A stretch of 64,000 bases of DNA from Brachybacterium kimchii (GTDB taxonomy: Bacteria; Actinomycetota; Actinomycetes; Actinomycetales; Dermabacteraceae): the NCBI RefSeq assembly GCF_023373525.1, contig NZ_CP097218.1, forward strand, positions 2,418,001 to 2,482,000, written 5' to 3'. The translations under genes were made by a program, and so were the position numbers. The notes below the pieces were generated by a model. It was not told the origin of the DNA. It was given only the letters and a program-made list of their open reading frames with translations, and did not search any database. Below, in pieces: positions 45,144 through 53,540 of the stretch (position 1 is the first letter of the stretch; each line of letters begins with the position of its first letter).

Positions 45144-45511
45144 CCTCTCGGCCTCGAACTCGGCGAAAATGCTGAGCACGTTCAACAGCAGGCGCCCCAC
45201 GGGGTCTGTAGGGTCGTGGACGCCGCCCAGGTTGAGGGCCACGCCCTGGTCGGTGAGCTCGTCGGCGACGTCTCAGTCGTCGGGCACCGAACGAGCCGGG
45301 CGGTCGCGCTTGGTGACCTCGAGGAGGCGCCGCGGCGGACCCGCGCCATGGCTTCCCGCAGGGCTGGGCGGACACGGCCGGTGCCGGACAGTCCGTGGGC
45401 GACGTCGAAGTGGCCGGGCTCGATACCGAGGGCAAGCAGCCCGCCGCCCTGTGCTGTGAAGCCTTGTGCGGCGGCCGAGACACAGGCGTAGCCGATGCTG
45501 ATGCCAGTCAC
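45140..45511 (-). pseudogene. Remnant of a serine recombinase (resolvase/invertase)
   Basis: Reading from 45511, the first frame gives IGYACVSAAAQGFTAQGGGL...VRPALREAMARVRRG, the resolvase N-terminus including a YxRVS-like start with altered catalytic Ser context. Near 45330 the frame shifts, and the next frame reads TKRDRPARSVPDD, a stop (TGA), then DVADELTDQGVALNLGG and DPTDPVGRLLLNVLSIFAEFEA. The catalytic core is thus broken by a frameshift and a nonsense codon, and the DNA-binding C-terminus is missing. Evidence of past mobile DNA. Confidence 0.8.
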
Positions 45512-45679
45512 CGATCGAGTTCTGCAGTCAGGGGGTCATCACCACGCCTTGCACCGTGAGGGTCTTCCGTGCACCTCTGATCCACGGGACAGCAGCGGCG
45601 TCGGTGCGGCCGGTGTGTGCACGGCGAGGCACTCACTCGCGTACATGCGATTAAGTGATTGACCGGTGCGGAGGTGGTT

Positions 45680-46429
45680 GTGAGCATTGTGGCCATGACC
45701 CGTGCGCAGCAGGGCAGCAACTTCGACAACCCCATATCGGCCGCGATCTACGACCGGGCTGAGGGCTCCCGAGAGGATCTCGACCACTACGCGGCGATCG
45801 TCGAGGAGCTGGCCGCTGGCTCGGTGATCGACGTCGGGTGCGGTACCGGGACGCTGGCGATCATGCTGGCGGACCGCGGAATCGTCGTCACCGGGGTCGA
45901 TCCCGCCGGGGCCATGCTCGACGTGGCCCGGACCAAGCCGGGTGCAGAGAAGGTTCGATGGCTCCATGGGACAGCCGAGGCGCTGCCCACTGCCCCGTCA
46001 GCCGACCTGGCCATGATGACCGGCAACGTCGCTCAGGTCTTTGTGACCGATGAGCAGTGGCTCGGCACGCTGCGCGCCATCCACGACGCGCTCGACCCCC
46101 TCGGGTACCTGGTCTTCGAAACCCGCATCCCTGAGCGTCGCGCGTGGGAGGAGTGGGCGGAGCGGGGCTCCTCGACGTACGACGTCGAAGGCGTTGGAAC
46201 GGTGCGAGACGTCTTCGAGGTGATCGACGTGCAGGAGCCCTACGTCACCATCCGCTCCGACAACACCCTGCCCGACGGCTCGATCGTGCCGAACGAGTCG
46301 ACGCTGATATTCCGGTCGATGCCCGAGCTGGAGAGGACGCTCGCTGCGGCCGGTTTCACCATTCGCGAGGTCCGCGACGCCCCGGACCGGCCGGGCCGGG
46401 AGTGGGTCGTGATTGCCCAGCGGTCGTGA
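45680..46429 (+). CDS. Class I SAM-dependent methyltransferase
   Basis: 249 residues. Motif I SVIDVGCGTGTLAIMLADRG, motif post-I VTGVDPAGAMLDVARTK and DLAMMTGNVAQVF are clear. The C-terminal part is a beta-rich substrate domain (TIRSDNTLPDGSIVPNESTL). GTG 45680 follows GGAGG with five bases; ATG 45695 region (MTRAQQG) is an alternative. Substrate unknown. Confidence 0.85.
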   Translation: MSIVAMTRAQQGSNFDNPISAAIYDRAEGSREDLDHYAAIVEELAAGSVIDVGCGTGTLAIMLADRGIVVTGVDPAGAMLDVARTKPGAEKVRWLHGTAEALPTAPSADLAMMTGNVAQVFVTDEQWLGTLRAIHDALDPLGYLVFETRIPERRAWEEWAERGSSTYDVEGVGTVRDVFEVIDVQEPYVTIRSDNTLPDGSIVPNESTLIFRSMPELERTLAAAGFTIREVRDAPDRPGREWVVIAQRS

Positions 46430-46661
46430 CCGGCCGACCGCGCATCGGTCCCGTCCACCACGCGGAGTTCTCCGGCGACACCCGTCCGTCGAGTCGAGCA
46501 CTCCCCGGTACAAGGCCGTGCCGCTTTAGTCCTCGACTCGCAGGGTTCGAAGAAACCGTTCTGCGATGGATCCGCGGGCTGCGGCATACCGTCTGGGGAC
46601 AGCCGATGCGAGTGACGACAGGGCATTGCAGCACGCCATGCAGCCCCTGCAAACTCGATCC

Positions 46662-47419
46662 ATGCTGACGTTCGATCTTCTGTATCCGACTCCCGAGAGC
46701 GGCGAGGACGACTTCATCGAACTGGCGCGGCGGGCGGATCCGGCCGCACTCGTGCGGCCGATCTATTTCCCCTGGCCCGACGACGTGGACGACCTGGCCG
46801 ACCTTCCGACCAGCGAGCGCTACGACGCCGTCCGTCGCCTCGGAAGCGAAACTCATCTCCGCGCATCGGTCCCACCGCTGATCGCGAAGGACGCCCGCCC
46901 GACGCCACGATCTTCGGGGTCACGAGCGCCAGCTTCCTCCAGGGCCCGGAGGGCGTCGCCCAGCAGCTGGCGACGCTCGCCGGCATCACGGGGACACCCG
47001 TCACGAGCACCACCGCTGCATTCCAACGCGCGCTCGGCCACCTGGGGATCTCCCGAGTCTCACTCGCCTCCATCTACCATCGCGACGGGTCGCAGCCCTT
47101 CGTGGACCGGCTCGCGGAAGCCGGGGTGGAGACCGTCGGGCGGCACGACTTCGATGCGGGATCCGATCGGGAGGTTGCAACGTGGGGTGCCGGGCAGATC
47201 ATCGACCTGGTGATGCGGTCCCTGGCGCCTGACGCGCAGGCCGTGGTCGTCCCGGAGACCGCACTGCACACGGCTGGACTCGGCAGCGTGCTGGACGCCG
47301 CCGCGGGGCGCCCAGTACTCACAGCCACTCAGGTCAGTCTCTGGGATGCCTACCGCCTGGCGGGAGTCAGCCCCCTCGCCACCGCCGCCGGCGGCCTCGT
47401 CGCGAAGCACAGAAGCTAG
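46662..47419 (+). pseudogene. Maleate isomerase/Asp-Glu racemase-like gene with a frameshift
   Basis: From the ATG at 46662 the frame reads MLTFDLLYPTPESGEDDFIE...VPPLIAKDARP, then becomes meaningless near 46900. The next frame continues DATIFGVTSASFLQGPEGVA, GITGTPVTSTTAAFQRALG, ISRVSLASIY and the C-terminal VVPETALHTAGLGSVLDAA to 47419. Inserting one G in cgcccgacgcc would rejoin both into a protein of about 252 residues resembling the maleate cis-trans isomerase/arylmalonate decarboxylase family. Whether the lesion is biological or a base-calling error cannot be told here. Confidence 0.7.
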
Positions 47420-47555
47420 GGAGTGGTGCGGTCAGGGCAGACGACCGACTGGTGACGTCGCTCCGGAGACGGCGTTGCTGGATATTACGGTGCTGGCGAT
47501 CCGTTGCCGTGCGAGCCTGACCGAGATGCAGCTTCGTACGCACGGGAGAAGCTTG

Positions 47556-48260
47556 ATGGTGAACCGCGAGATCCTCATCGAGGGTTCTACTGTTGGGCGC
47601 CCTCGAAAACCGTGGACCGAGACGGTCCATGCCTTCCTTGAGCACCTGCGATCACGCGACGTGCCGGTCCCGCGTCCGCTTGCGTTGGATGAGCAGTTCG
47701 AGTACGTGAGCTTGGTGGACGGACTCGGCGGTGACGACGCCTGGACTGCACACGTGACCTCGGAGGCTGGGCATTCGATGGGTCAGCTGCTCCGTCGCGT
47801 CCACGACGCGGCGCGGGAGTGGAGCCCGCCAGACGATGCCTGCTGGTCCGTGCCGCATACGCCGTCGGGCACGATATGCCATGGTGACCCGAAACCCGCG
47901 AACTTCGCGTGGAGGAATGGGCGAGCAGTTGGGCTGTTCGACTGGGATGCGGCGCGTCCGGCGGAACCTGTCAACGACCTCGCCTACGCACTTCTGTGGA
48001 GTGTCCCTGTACGGATCCGCCCCATGCCCGAAAGGACTGCTTCAGAACAACTCGCAGCTGATGCGCGCGCAGCGGCGCTTCTCGAAGGATATGGCTGGGA
48101 AGGGCCCTTCGAGGTGGCGGAACTAGCCATCGCCCGGCACAGACAGGCGATCAACGAGGTCGAGTGGCTCGGTTCCCACGATCATGAGCCCCACGCATCG
48201 TGGGTCCGCGAAGGGTGGCCAGACAGATGGCGGCGCGAACTCCGGGCAGTGAGGCCGTAG
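47556..48260 (+). CDS. Phosphotransferase-family (APH-like) protein
   Basis: 234 residues. The catalytic loop TICHGDPKPANFAWRNG and the metal site VGLFDWDAARPAEPVNDLAYAL define the aminoglycoside/choline kinase-like family. The N-lobe is abbreviated (REILIEGSTVGRPRKPWTET). GGGAGA stands before the ATG at 47556; the frame is open upstream to 47346, but that part overlaps the isomerase remnant. Substrate unknown. Confidence 0.78.
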   Translation: MVNREILIEGSTVGRPRKPWTETVHAFLEHLRSRDVPVPRPLALDEQFEYVSLVDGLGGDDAWTAHVTSEAGHSMGQLLRRVHDAAREWSPPDDACWSVPHTPSGTICHGDPKPANFAWRNGRAVGLFDWDAARPAEPVNDLAYALLWSVPVRIRPMPERTASEQLAADARAAALLEGYGWEGPFEVAELAIARHRQAINEVEWLGSHDHEPHASWVREGWPDRWRRELRAVRP

Positions 48261-48331
48261 GACTCGCCACAAAGAAAGCGCATCCGCTGGGGTCTGTGCT
48301 TGCAACGCGATCAGGCCGTTGTGGAGCAGTG

Positions 48332-48355
48332 TGAAGCGCGCTGGATTTCGTTCCG
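48332..48355. repeat. IS3-element terminal inverted repeat (orfB end)
   Basis: Begins tgaagcgcgctggatttcgt and matches the reverse complement of 49593-49616 at 21 of 24 positions. Confidence 0.85.
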
Positions 48356-48369
48356 TGGTTACACTGTCG

Positions 48370-49310
48370 CGGGCGCCGCCGCCGTGGGGTGAGTGTAGGT
48401 TGCTTCGATGACTGCGGGGGTTCGGTAGCCGAGAGCTTCGTGGAGTCGGGACGTGTTCCACTAGTGGACCCAGGCCATCGTGGAGACCTCAACCTCGCTG
48501 GCAGGCTCCAGATCTGCTTGGGGTAGATCAGTTCCATCTTGTAGAAGTTATTAACGGTCTCGGCCACTATCGTCGGCCGTGCCAACCGAAGCGTTCACCC
48601 CTGCAGTGATCAGTGCGTCCGAATTGGCTAGCGAGATGTATTGACTGCCCCTGTTGGAGTGGTGGATCAATCCGCTCCTATTCCTGCTCGACCCCGTGGA
48701 AAGAAGCGCGTGCTCTAGTGTGAGCAACGGCAGCGACTGCGTGCGGAACGTGAGTGCGATCGCCCAGCCCACGATTCTATGACTTTAGACATCGGTGATG
48801 AATGCGACGCATCCGAATCCGGTGAGCATTCGGACGTAGGCGATGTCGGCGACCCAGAGCTGGTGCGGGCGACCAGCGAGGAACCAGAGTTCCACTAGGT
48901 CGGGACGGTGGTCATCTCCGCCTGCGGGGCAGGTGGTGATGGGTTTGCGATCTCGGCGGAGACGCCCTGGAGGCCAGCGATCTTAATCAGCCTCGCGACC
49001 TGGTCGCGTCTGGCGTCCCATCCTGCGTGCCGCGTTGCGTGCCACATCTTCCGGACCTCGTGGACGCTGTAGTTCGCCTGATGAATCCGCTGCACCTCTT
49101 CCACCAGCATCTCGTCTCGAACGCTGCGAGCGTAGGTCGGCCTGCTCTTGGGGGCATGGTATCCGCGGGAGGCGATGAACCCACATTCTGTCGCACTGAG
49201 CATGCGGCAAGTGGCCTCGACCCGGAACTTCTCGCGCTGAATGTCGATGAACGCGATCATTTCGTCGTGGGGCGGTCGAGTTCCGCTGCGAATAACGCTG
49301 AGGCGGCTTT
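48370..49310 (-). pseudogene. IS3-type transposase orfB remnant
   Basis: Successive fragments: MIAFIDIQREKFRVEATCRM...GFIASRGYHAPKSRP...VHEVRKMWHATRHAGWDARRDQVARL (48895-49260), then LWVADIAYVRMLTGFGCVAFITDV followed by a stop, then GLIHHSNRGSQYIS (48551-48772) and a C-terminal piece RLHEALGYRTPAVIEATY. These are the HTH_21 and rve (DDE integrase) parts of an IS3 orfB, broken by at least one nonsense codon and frameshifts. Confidence 0.85.
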
Positions 49311-49316
49311 CAGGAT

Positions 49317-49568
49317 CTAGTTCGCACGTCGCGACTCAGCAAGCTCCCACCGGAGACGACGATTCTCCTCCTCGGGCGGCTCTCCCGGTCCGACCGGCTC
49401 GGTGAGACCATACCGATTGCACCAGATCTGCAACATCTCCATGCCGACACCGAGCTGCGGTGCGACGGCACGGATCGATGCTGCACGGGGGCTACCCTCG
49501 CGGGCCTGGCGGTCATGGACCGTGCGCACGGCACGGTCACGCAACTCTGGACTGAATTTCTTGGGAAT
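49317..49568 (-). pseudogene. IS3-type transposase orfA remnant
   Basis: Reads IPKKFSPELRDRAVRTVHDR...SIRAVAPQLGVGMEMLQIW...EEENRRLRWELAESRRAN, the HTH_Tnp_1 orfA pattern. The expected initiator ATG is ATT (49568-49566), and the frame ends at TAG where Glu is expected before ILKAASALFAAELDRPT. Both lesions argue for long inactivity. Confidence 0.85.
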
Positions 49569-49592
49569 GCTCCGATTGCCCTTGCTTAGACT

Positions 49593-49616
49593 CGGAACGA
49601 AACCCAGGCCGCTTCA
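49593..49616. repeat. IS3-element terminal inverted repeat (orfA end)
   Basis: Begins cggaacgaaacccaggccgc; it is the partner of 48332-48355, 24 bp before the orfA remnant. Confidence 0.85.
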
Positions 49617-49642
49617 CTGTTTGGCGGTTAGCGCCACGCAGG

Positions 49643-49981
49643 TTAAGCGTACTTCCATTCAACGCCCGTCGCCCACGAGCCGACTCCACCGCAGTTGACC
49701 TTGGTGACTCGGCTTTCGTTGGCCGTGAACTTGGCAGAGACAGTCGTGGTGACCTTCCGACCCGATGGCCCGCAGGTCACCGTGTAGATGACCTTCTTCC
49801 CCTTGGGGCAAGACTGGACGACGACGTCCTGCTTGCCGATCTTGTCAAGATGGGCGGCGCCGCAACCGGCCGCATCGGCGGTGCCGGCACCGCCGACCAT
49901 GAAGCCCGCCGCACAGACTGCAGTCCCAGCGAGGACGGCGACACGCGCCCCCAGAGTTCGGGCCTTGCTCAACGAATACAT
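49643..49981 (-). CDS. Small secreted four-cysteine protein, unknown function
   Basis: 112 residues. ATG at 49981 is preceded by GAGGGG four bases upstream. A clear signal peptide (basic start, ARVAVLAGTAVCAAGFMVGG, cleavage near TADAA) leaves a mature protein of about 75 residues with four cysteines (AAGCGAA, VQSCPKG, TVTCGPS, VNCGGVG), probably two disulfides, and a Lys-rich, Thr/Val beta-pattern. I do not recognise the family. It sits 26 bp from the end of the dead IS3 element, in low-GC sequence. Confidence 0.7.
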   Translation of the reverse strand: MYSLSKARTLGARVAVLAGTAVCAAGFMVGGAGTADAAGCGAAHLDKIGKQDVVVQSCPKGKKVIYTVTCGPSGRKVTTTVSAKFTANESRVTKVNCGGVGSWATGVEWKYA

Positions 49982-50351
49982 CTGTCCCCTCTTTGCTTGC
50001 TTCACGAATATGCAGCCCCTCGACTGTGAGGTACGCCGCGCAACCTTGGGCGATAAACCGTACCGGGCATAAAGCGGGCCTGCAACACCTTCGTCCACGC
50101 CTTGGGATATAAAACTTTCGCGGGCTGGCGGAATCCTCAGCCGGTAACGAATACATGAATAGGGGCGCATCCGGTACGGCAGCGGATGTCGGCGGCACAC
50201 GTCATGGTGACACCCACACGAAGGCGCACCATGACCTCTCTGGCCCCAGGGCTCACGATCGACACGCGCTACATGGGCGCGCTCGACTTCCACAGCACCC
50301 CGCGGCTCGCGCGTTCGGTGCGCCGAGGGCGCCGACTGGCCGCACCGCTGG

Positions 50352-50645
50352 GTGGAGCTGATCATCCAACCGGACCTCCTCAGCCCCGTGATCCTGCGCG
50401 ATACGGACACAGCCCGAGCAGACCCCGCCACGCACGGAGAGTTCCTCGGCGCCGCACTCCCCGACCTCGGACTGGTCGTCCCCCGCCTCGCGCTGATCCT
50501 GACCCAGATGGCAGGTCAGGTCCCCACACCCAACGTCACCGTCCACGCACTCCACCGCTCAGGCCCCACCGACTCCGAGCGCGGCGCCTGCCTTCGCTTC
50601 GTCGGCGACCCCGCCAACCGAGCTTCGATCGACGAGTACATCTGA
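50352..50645 (+). CDS. Hypothetical protein, possibly the 3' part of a frameshifted gene
   Basis: 97 residues from a GTG: ELIIQPDLLSPVILRDTDTA...VVPRLALILTQMAGQVPTPN...RFVGDPANRASIDEYI. No domain recognised. The same frame reads plausibly upstream (EGADWPHRWVELIIQ) without a start codon, while another frame just upstream opens with ATG at 50231 (MTSLAPGLTIDTRYMGALDF). A one-base shift near 50310-50330 may have split one gene. It lies 33 bp before the HIRAN gene and may be in its operon. Confidence 0.4.
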   Translation: MELIIQPDLLSPVILRDTDTARADPATHGEFLGAALPDLGLVVPRLALILTQMAGQVPTPNVTVHALHRSGPTDSERGACLRFVGDPANRASIDEYI

Positions 50646-50678
50646 CCCCACCCCCGGGTCGGGCCTACAGTTCCGGTC

Positions 50679-52001
50679 ATGGACACCCCCACGCCGGGCC
50701 CGGACCAGGACCCGACCGCGGGCCTCCCGAGCGAGATCCTCCTCCGGATGCGCCAGGAGGCCCGCACCAAGGTCCTCGAGGCGCGGAAGAACGCCCACGT
50801 CCGCACCGACGAGGAGAGCACCCACCCATCGGGCCGCATCGACGTCGTCACGTGCGACGAAGCGCGACCCTACGACCTCGAGTCGACGGAGCCACTCGAG
50901 CAGCGGCCCTGCTACTGGACAGGCATCCGTGGCGCCCAGTTCGCCGACCCGACCCCGTGGCACTACCAGCCGGAGATCTGGCACGACGTCACCGGCGAGC
51001 TCGTACCAGAGCCGGAGAACCCTGCCGACCAGCACGCTGTGGCGATCGACCTGGACGGGACGCGCGTGGGCTACATGTCCGCGAACTCCGCCGAGCACGC
51101 GCATCGTCTCGTCTCGACACTGCGCGCCCGCGGATCACGCGTCCATGTCCCGCTGCGCATCCGGATCCGGCACAACCGCCTCCTGGAATGGCCCCAGATC
51201 GAGGGGTACGCGGCCCTGCCCACCTTCGTCCAGTTCGACCAGCATCTCCCAACTGAGGAGCAGACCCGGGACGCCCTGCAGCCCCTGTGGGATGCCCTCG
51301 CCCCGGGAGTCATCGAGCAGATCGCCCGGGACAACTTCTACCTGACGACGAGCACCCTCCACGAGTTCATCGAACTGCGTCACCTGGCCCCCAGCGTCGG
51401 GCTTCCCGACCGTGCCCTACTGCAGGCTGTACCTCGAGGCGTGGAACTGTTTCTGAGCGAGCAGGGCGTCGCGCATCGTCGCGCTCGCACGCAGGAACGG
51501 GAGCGGCTGATGCAGGAGCGGAACGCTCGCATCATCGCCCAGCACCGCGCCGGCGCCCCCGTTGCGGAGATCGCTGACGAGGAACAGCTCTCCACGGGCA
51601 GGGTCCGCATGATCCTGAGGGAGATGACGCTGCAGAGCCATCTGAACGTCGGAGGTAAGCAGGAGGACGCCGCATCCAAAGCGGACCTGGTCTCCTACAT
51701 CGCCCGCTGCCGAGATGCGCGCATGCGTCGCCGCGCCGGCGTCCCGCGCGAACGCATCGCCAAGGACATGGAACTCGACAGCGCCTCCCTGAAGACCCAC
51801 CTCGCCGATGGGAAGTTCATCGAGAACCCTCGAGCGAACACGAATCGGCTGACGGCGGCGCGCACCATCCGCGCCCAGGGCGTGACCCCTGCGGAGTGTC
51901 GGAACAACTCCGAGCTCCGAGCCCTACGGGACACGCTCCTCCTCGACCTGGTCCTGCCCGGATGGCAGTCCGATGCTGGACGCGAGGATCAGGCCGAGTA
52001 G
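50679..52001 (+). CDS. HIRAN-domain protein with repeated HTH-like segments
   Basis: 440 residues. The central-N region carries a HIRAN domain: YWTGIRGAQFADPTPWHY, then VTGELVPEPENPADQHAVAI and GTRVGYMSANSAEHAHRL (about residues 78-150), a fold that binds DNA 3' ends in remodelers such as HLTF. The C-terminal half (about 270-440) contains three similar short helical units, ARIIAQHRAGAPVAEIADEEQ, RMRRRAGVPRERIAKDMELD and ARTIRAQGVTPAECRNNSEL, each like a helix-turn-helix of resolvase/sigma type. No helicase or nuclease motif. Possibly a DNA-damage sensor or regulator of an accessory element (inference). ATG 50679. Confidence 0.75.
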   Translation: MDTPTPGPDQDPTAGLPSEILLRMRQEARTKVLEARKNAHVRTDEESTHPSGRIDVVTCDEARPYDLESTEPLEQRPCYWTGIRGAQFADPTPWHYQPEIWHDVTGELVPEPENPADQHAVAIDLDGTRVGYMSANSAEHAHRLVSTLRARGSRVHVPLRIRIRHNRLLEWPQIEGYAALPTFVQFDQHLPTEEQTRDALQPLWDALAPGVIEQIARDNFYLTTSTLHEFIELRHLAPSVGLPDRALLQAVPRGVELFLSEQGVAHRRARTQERERLMQERNARIIAQHRAGAPVAEIADEEQLSTGRVRMILREMTLQSHLNVGGKQEDAASKADLVSYIARCRDARMRRRAGVPRERIAKDMELDSASLKTHLADGKFIENPRANTNRLTAARTIRAQGVTPAECRNNSELRALRDTLLLDLVLPGWQSDAGREDQAE

Positions 52002-52240
52002 GCCATCAGCAGTAGCGCCAGCGCACACCCCAACACCGCGAGCGCGCCGACCATCCGCCGGATCTGTCGCAGCCGCTCCGGGCCCGGGTTCTCGACGCCC
52101 GAGCGCCACACGCACACCAGCGCCAGCAGCGCCGCGCCGCGCCGGCACCAGCCACGACCACCCCTGCACCCAGTGCCGCGGTGACTGCGACCCACTACTC
52201 TCCCTGGCGCCGCGTCACACTCAGTGCGGCACCTCGGCAC
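51989..52240 (-). CDS. Possible small two-helix membrane protein
   Basis: The C-terminal 60 residues look real: a hydrophobic stretch (AALLALVCVW), a polar turn (RSGVENPGPERLRQIRR) and a second helix (MVGALAVLGCALALLLMAYSA). The N-terminal part is doubtful and the start codon uncertain; a shorter protein from a GTG near 52120 is possible. It overlaps the 3' end of the convergent HIRAN gene by 13 bp and lies just downstream of the next minus-strand gene. Confidence 0.3.
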   Translation of the reverse strand: MPRCRTECDAAPGRVVGRSHRGTGCRGGRGWCRRGAALLALVCVWRSGVENPGPERLRQIRRMVGALAVLGCALALLLMAYSA

Positions 52241-53126
52241 GCGGCGGCAGCTCGAACGTCCGGTTGTTCGGTGTGTCCGTCGGCAGGGAGAAGATCATCG
52301 CGTACGCACTGCGGTGGACCGCTCGCGCGCTGCGACGGATTCTGTCCCTGTAGGTACTCAGCGAGCACCCTGCAGACGCCTCCAACTTCACCTGGAACCT
52401 CGGGTCTCCCAGGACTCCCTGCAGATGTGCGCTCACGGATCGCGCGTAGAGCTCAGCAGCCCTGTATGACGACTTCACGCGCGCCCTCGTGAGCCGGGCG
52501 TACGCCCCGTCGACCCTGCTGTCCAGCTCCTTCCAGAGCACGACGAAGTTCTCGACGACTCTCGCCGGCACAGCGTTCGCCTGCCCACTCCCTGCAGCAT
52601 GCACGCCCGACAGCAGGTGCAGCTTCTTCGCATCCGAGGTCAGCTTCCGGCCCCCGCTCATCATGAGCGCCCGCGCGCCACCCTCATCGGCGCCTGGAGC
52701 CAGGGTCCCGTCGAACTTCCCGAACTCGATCCGGGTCTCCACCTCGACGTCCCGGCGTCCGTCACGGGTGTCAGCGCCCTCGAAGACTGACGCCGCCGGT
52801 GCCGTACGGAACAGGGACATATCGATGTTCTGTACCCGCCCTGTCGCCGGGTTCAAGATCGGCCGCTCCCACAGCGCAGTGTTCCCATGAGCCTCGAAGT
52901 CTGAGCGCGCGAGCTGCGAGAACTCGTAGACCACGCTCGTCTCGTACACCGCGTGCCGCCGGGCCTTCAATGCCTTCGGCAGCCGATTCACCCGCGCCAC
53001 CTCATCGAGCACCTCGCGGCGCGTCGCTGAGACTTCCACTGACGCCAACGTCAGCCGCAGCAGATCCCGCAGATCCTTCTTCTTGTCCGGGGGCTTCCCC
53101 CGGCTCCCCATGCTCTCGACGTACAC
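52221..53126 (-). CDS. Conserved-looking hypothetical protein, 301 residues
   Basis: Starts at GTG 53126, with GAGAGG seven bases before it; ATG 53111 is an alternative. A basic, helical N-terminus (DKKKDLRDLLRLTLASVEVS) is followed by an alpha/beta middle with RPILNPATGRVQNIDMSLFR and DVEVETRIEFGKFDGTLAPG, and a helical C-terminal half (VVENFVVLWKELDSRVDGAY). The acidic/lysine pattern in the middle faintly recalls a PD-(D/E)xK nuclease core, but I cannot assign it. Neighbours are the HIRAN gene and a broken kinase. Confidence 0.6.
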   Translation of the reverse strand: MYVESMGSRGKPPDKKKDLRDLLRLTLASVEVSATRREVLDEVARVNRLPKALKARRHAVYETSVVYEFSQLARSDFEAHGNTALWERPILNPATGRVQNIDMSLFRTAPAASVFEGADTRDGRRDVEVETRIEFGKFDGTLAPGADEGGARALMMSGGRKLTSDAKKLHLLSGVHAAGSGQANAVPARVVENFVVLWKELDSRVDGAYARLTRARVKSSYRAAELYARSVSAHLQGVLGDPRFQVKLEASAGCSLSTYRDRIRRSARAVHRSAYAMIFSLPTDTPNNRTFELPPRAEVPH

Positions 53127-53540
53127 GCTCCCACCTCTCCACCAGTGCAGGACTCGAGCGTAACCGCGCCCGCGCCCGCACGACGCGGCGCGGCACATAT
53201 AAGGGTGAGCGAGCCGAGAAGGCGAGCGGGCGGGTCCGGCGGTAGCCGCCGAGACGACACCGACCGCGCGATGAGACGACGAAGCGATGACGTGAGAGAA
53301 CGAGACAGAGGAATGAACGAACCGCACCCCCACCGTGAAGACTCACCCGTCGCACCCTCTCGCCTCCTCGTACCCCTCCCAGGGATCCACATGAGCGGAA
53401 GGGGCTGGTGCACGTTCAGGTGGCAGCTGGGGGTAGACCGCCAGGCTGACGGTCGGGTTCATGATGGTCTCGTACTCGATGGAGGCCAATCGGCCCACGC
53501 AAGCCTGCCGCCGAACGGCATCGATCACGGCAAGGTCTGC
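53127..53540. other. Divergent intergenic region before the broken kinase
   Basis: 414 bp. A short AT-rich patch (cacatataagg, about 53193-53203) is a plausible promoter element for one side. A frame from ATG 53313 runs into the kinase remnant and could be its true N-terminus, but its sequence (Pro/His/Ser-rich, then WCTFRWQLGVDRQAD) resembles nothing I know. Confidence 0.4.

Larger units (their letters stand above)
48332..49616 (-). mobile_element. Degenerate IS3-family insertion sequence
   Basis: A 1285-bp element bounded by 24-bp terminal inverted repeats (48332-48355 and 49593-49616) that match at 21 positions and run TG...CA, as in the IS3 family. Inside, on the minus strand, are remains of orfA and orfB. 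There is no exact target duplication. Length, ends and gene content fit IS3; multiple stops and shifts make it non-functional alone. Confidence 0.88.

Noticed and set aside
48326..49620. Target-site duplication of the IS3 element
   Set aside because: Flanking triplets (gtg or agt against ctg or tgt) do not match exactly, so no duplication is claimed.
41393..50000. Calling the island a prophage or integrative element
   Set aside because: No capsid, replication, conjugation or intact integrase gene is present, and no matching attachment-site repeats were seen.
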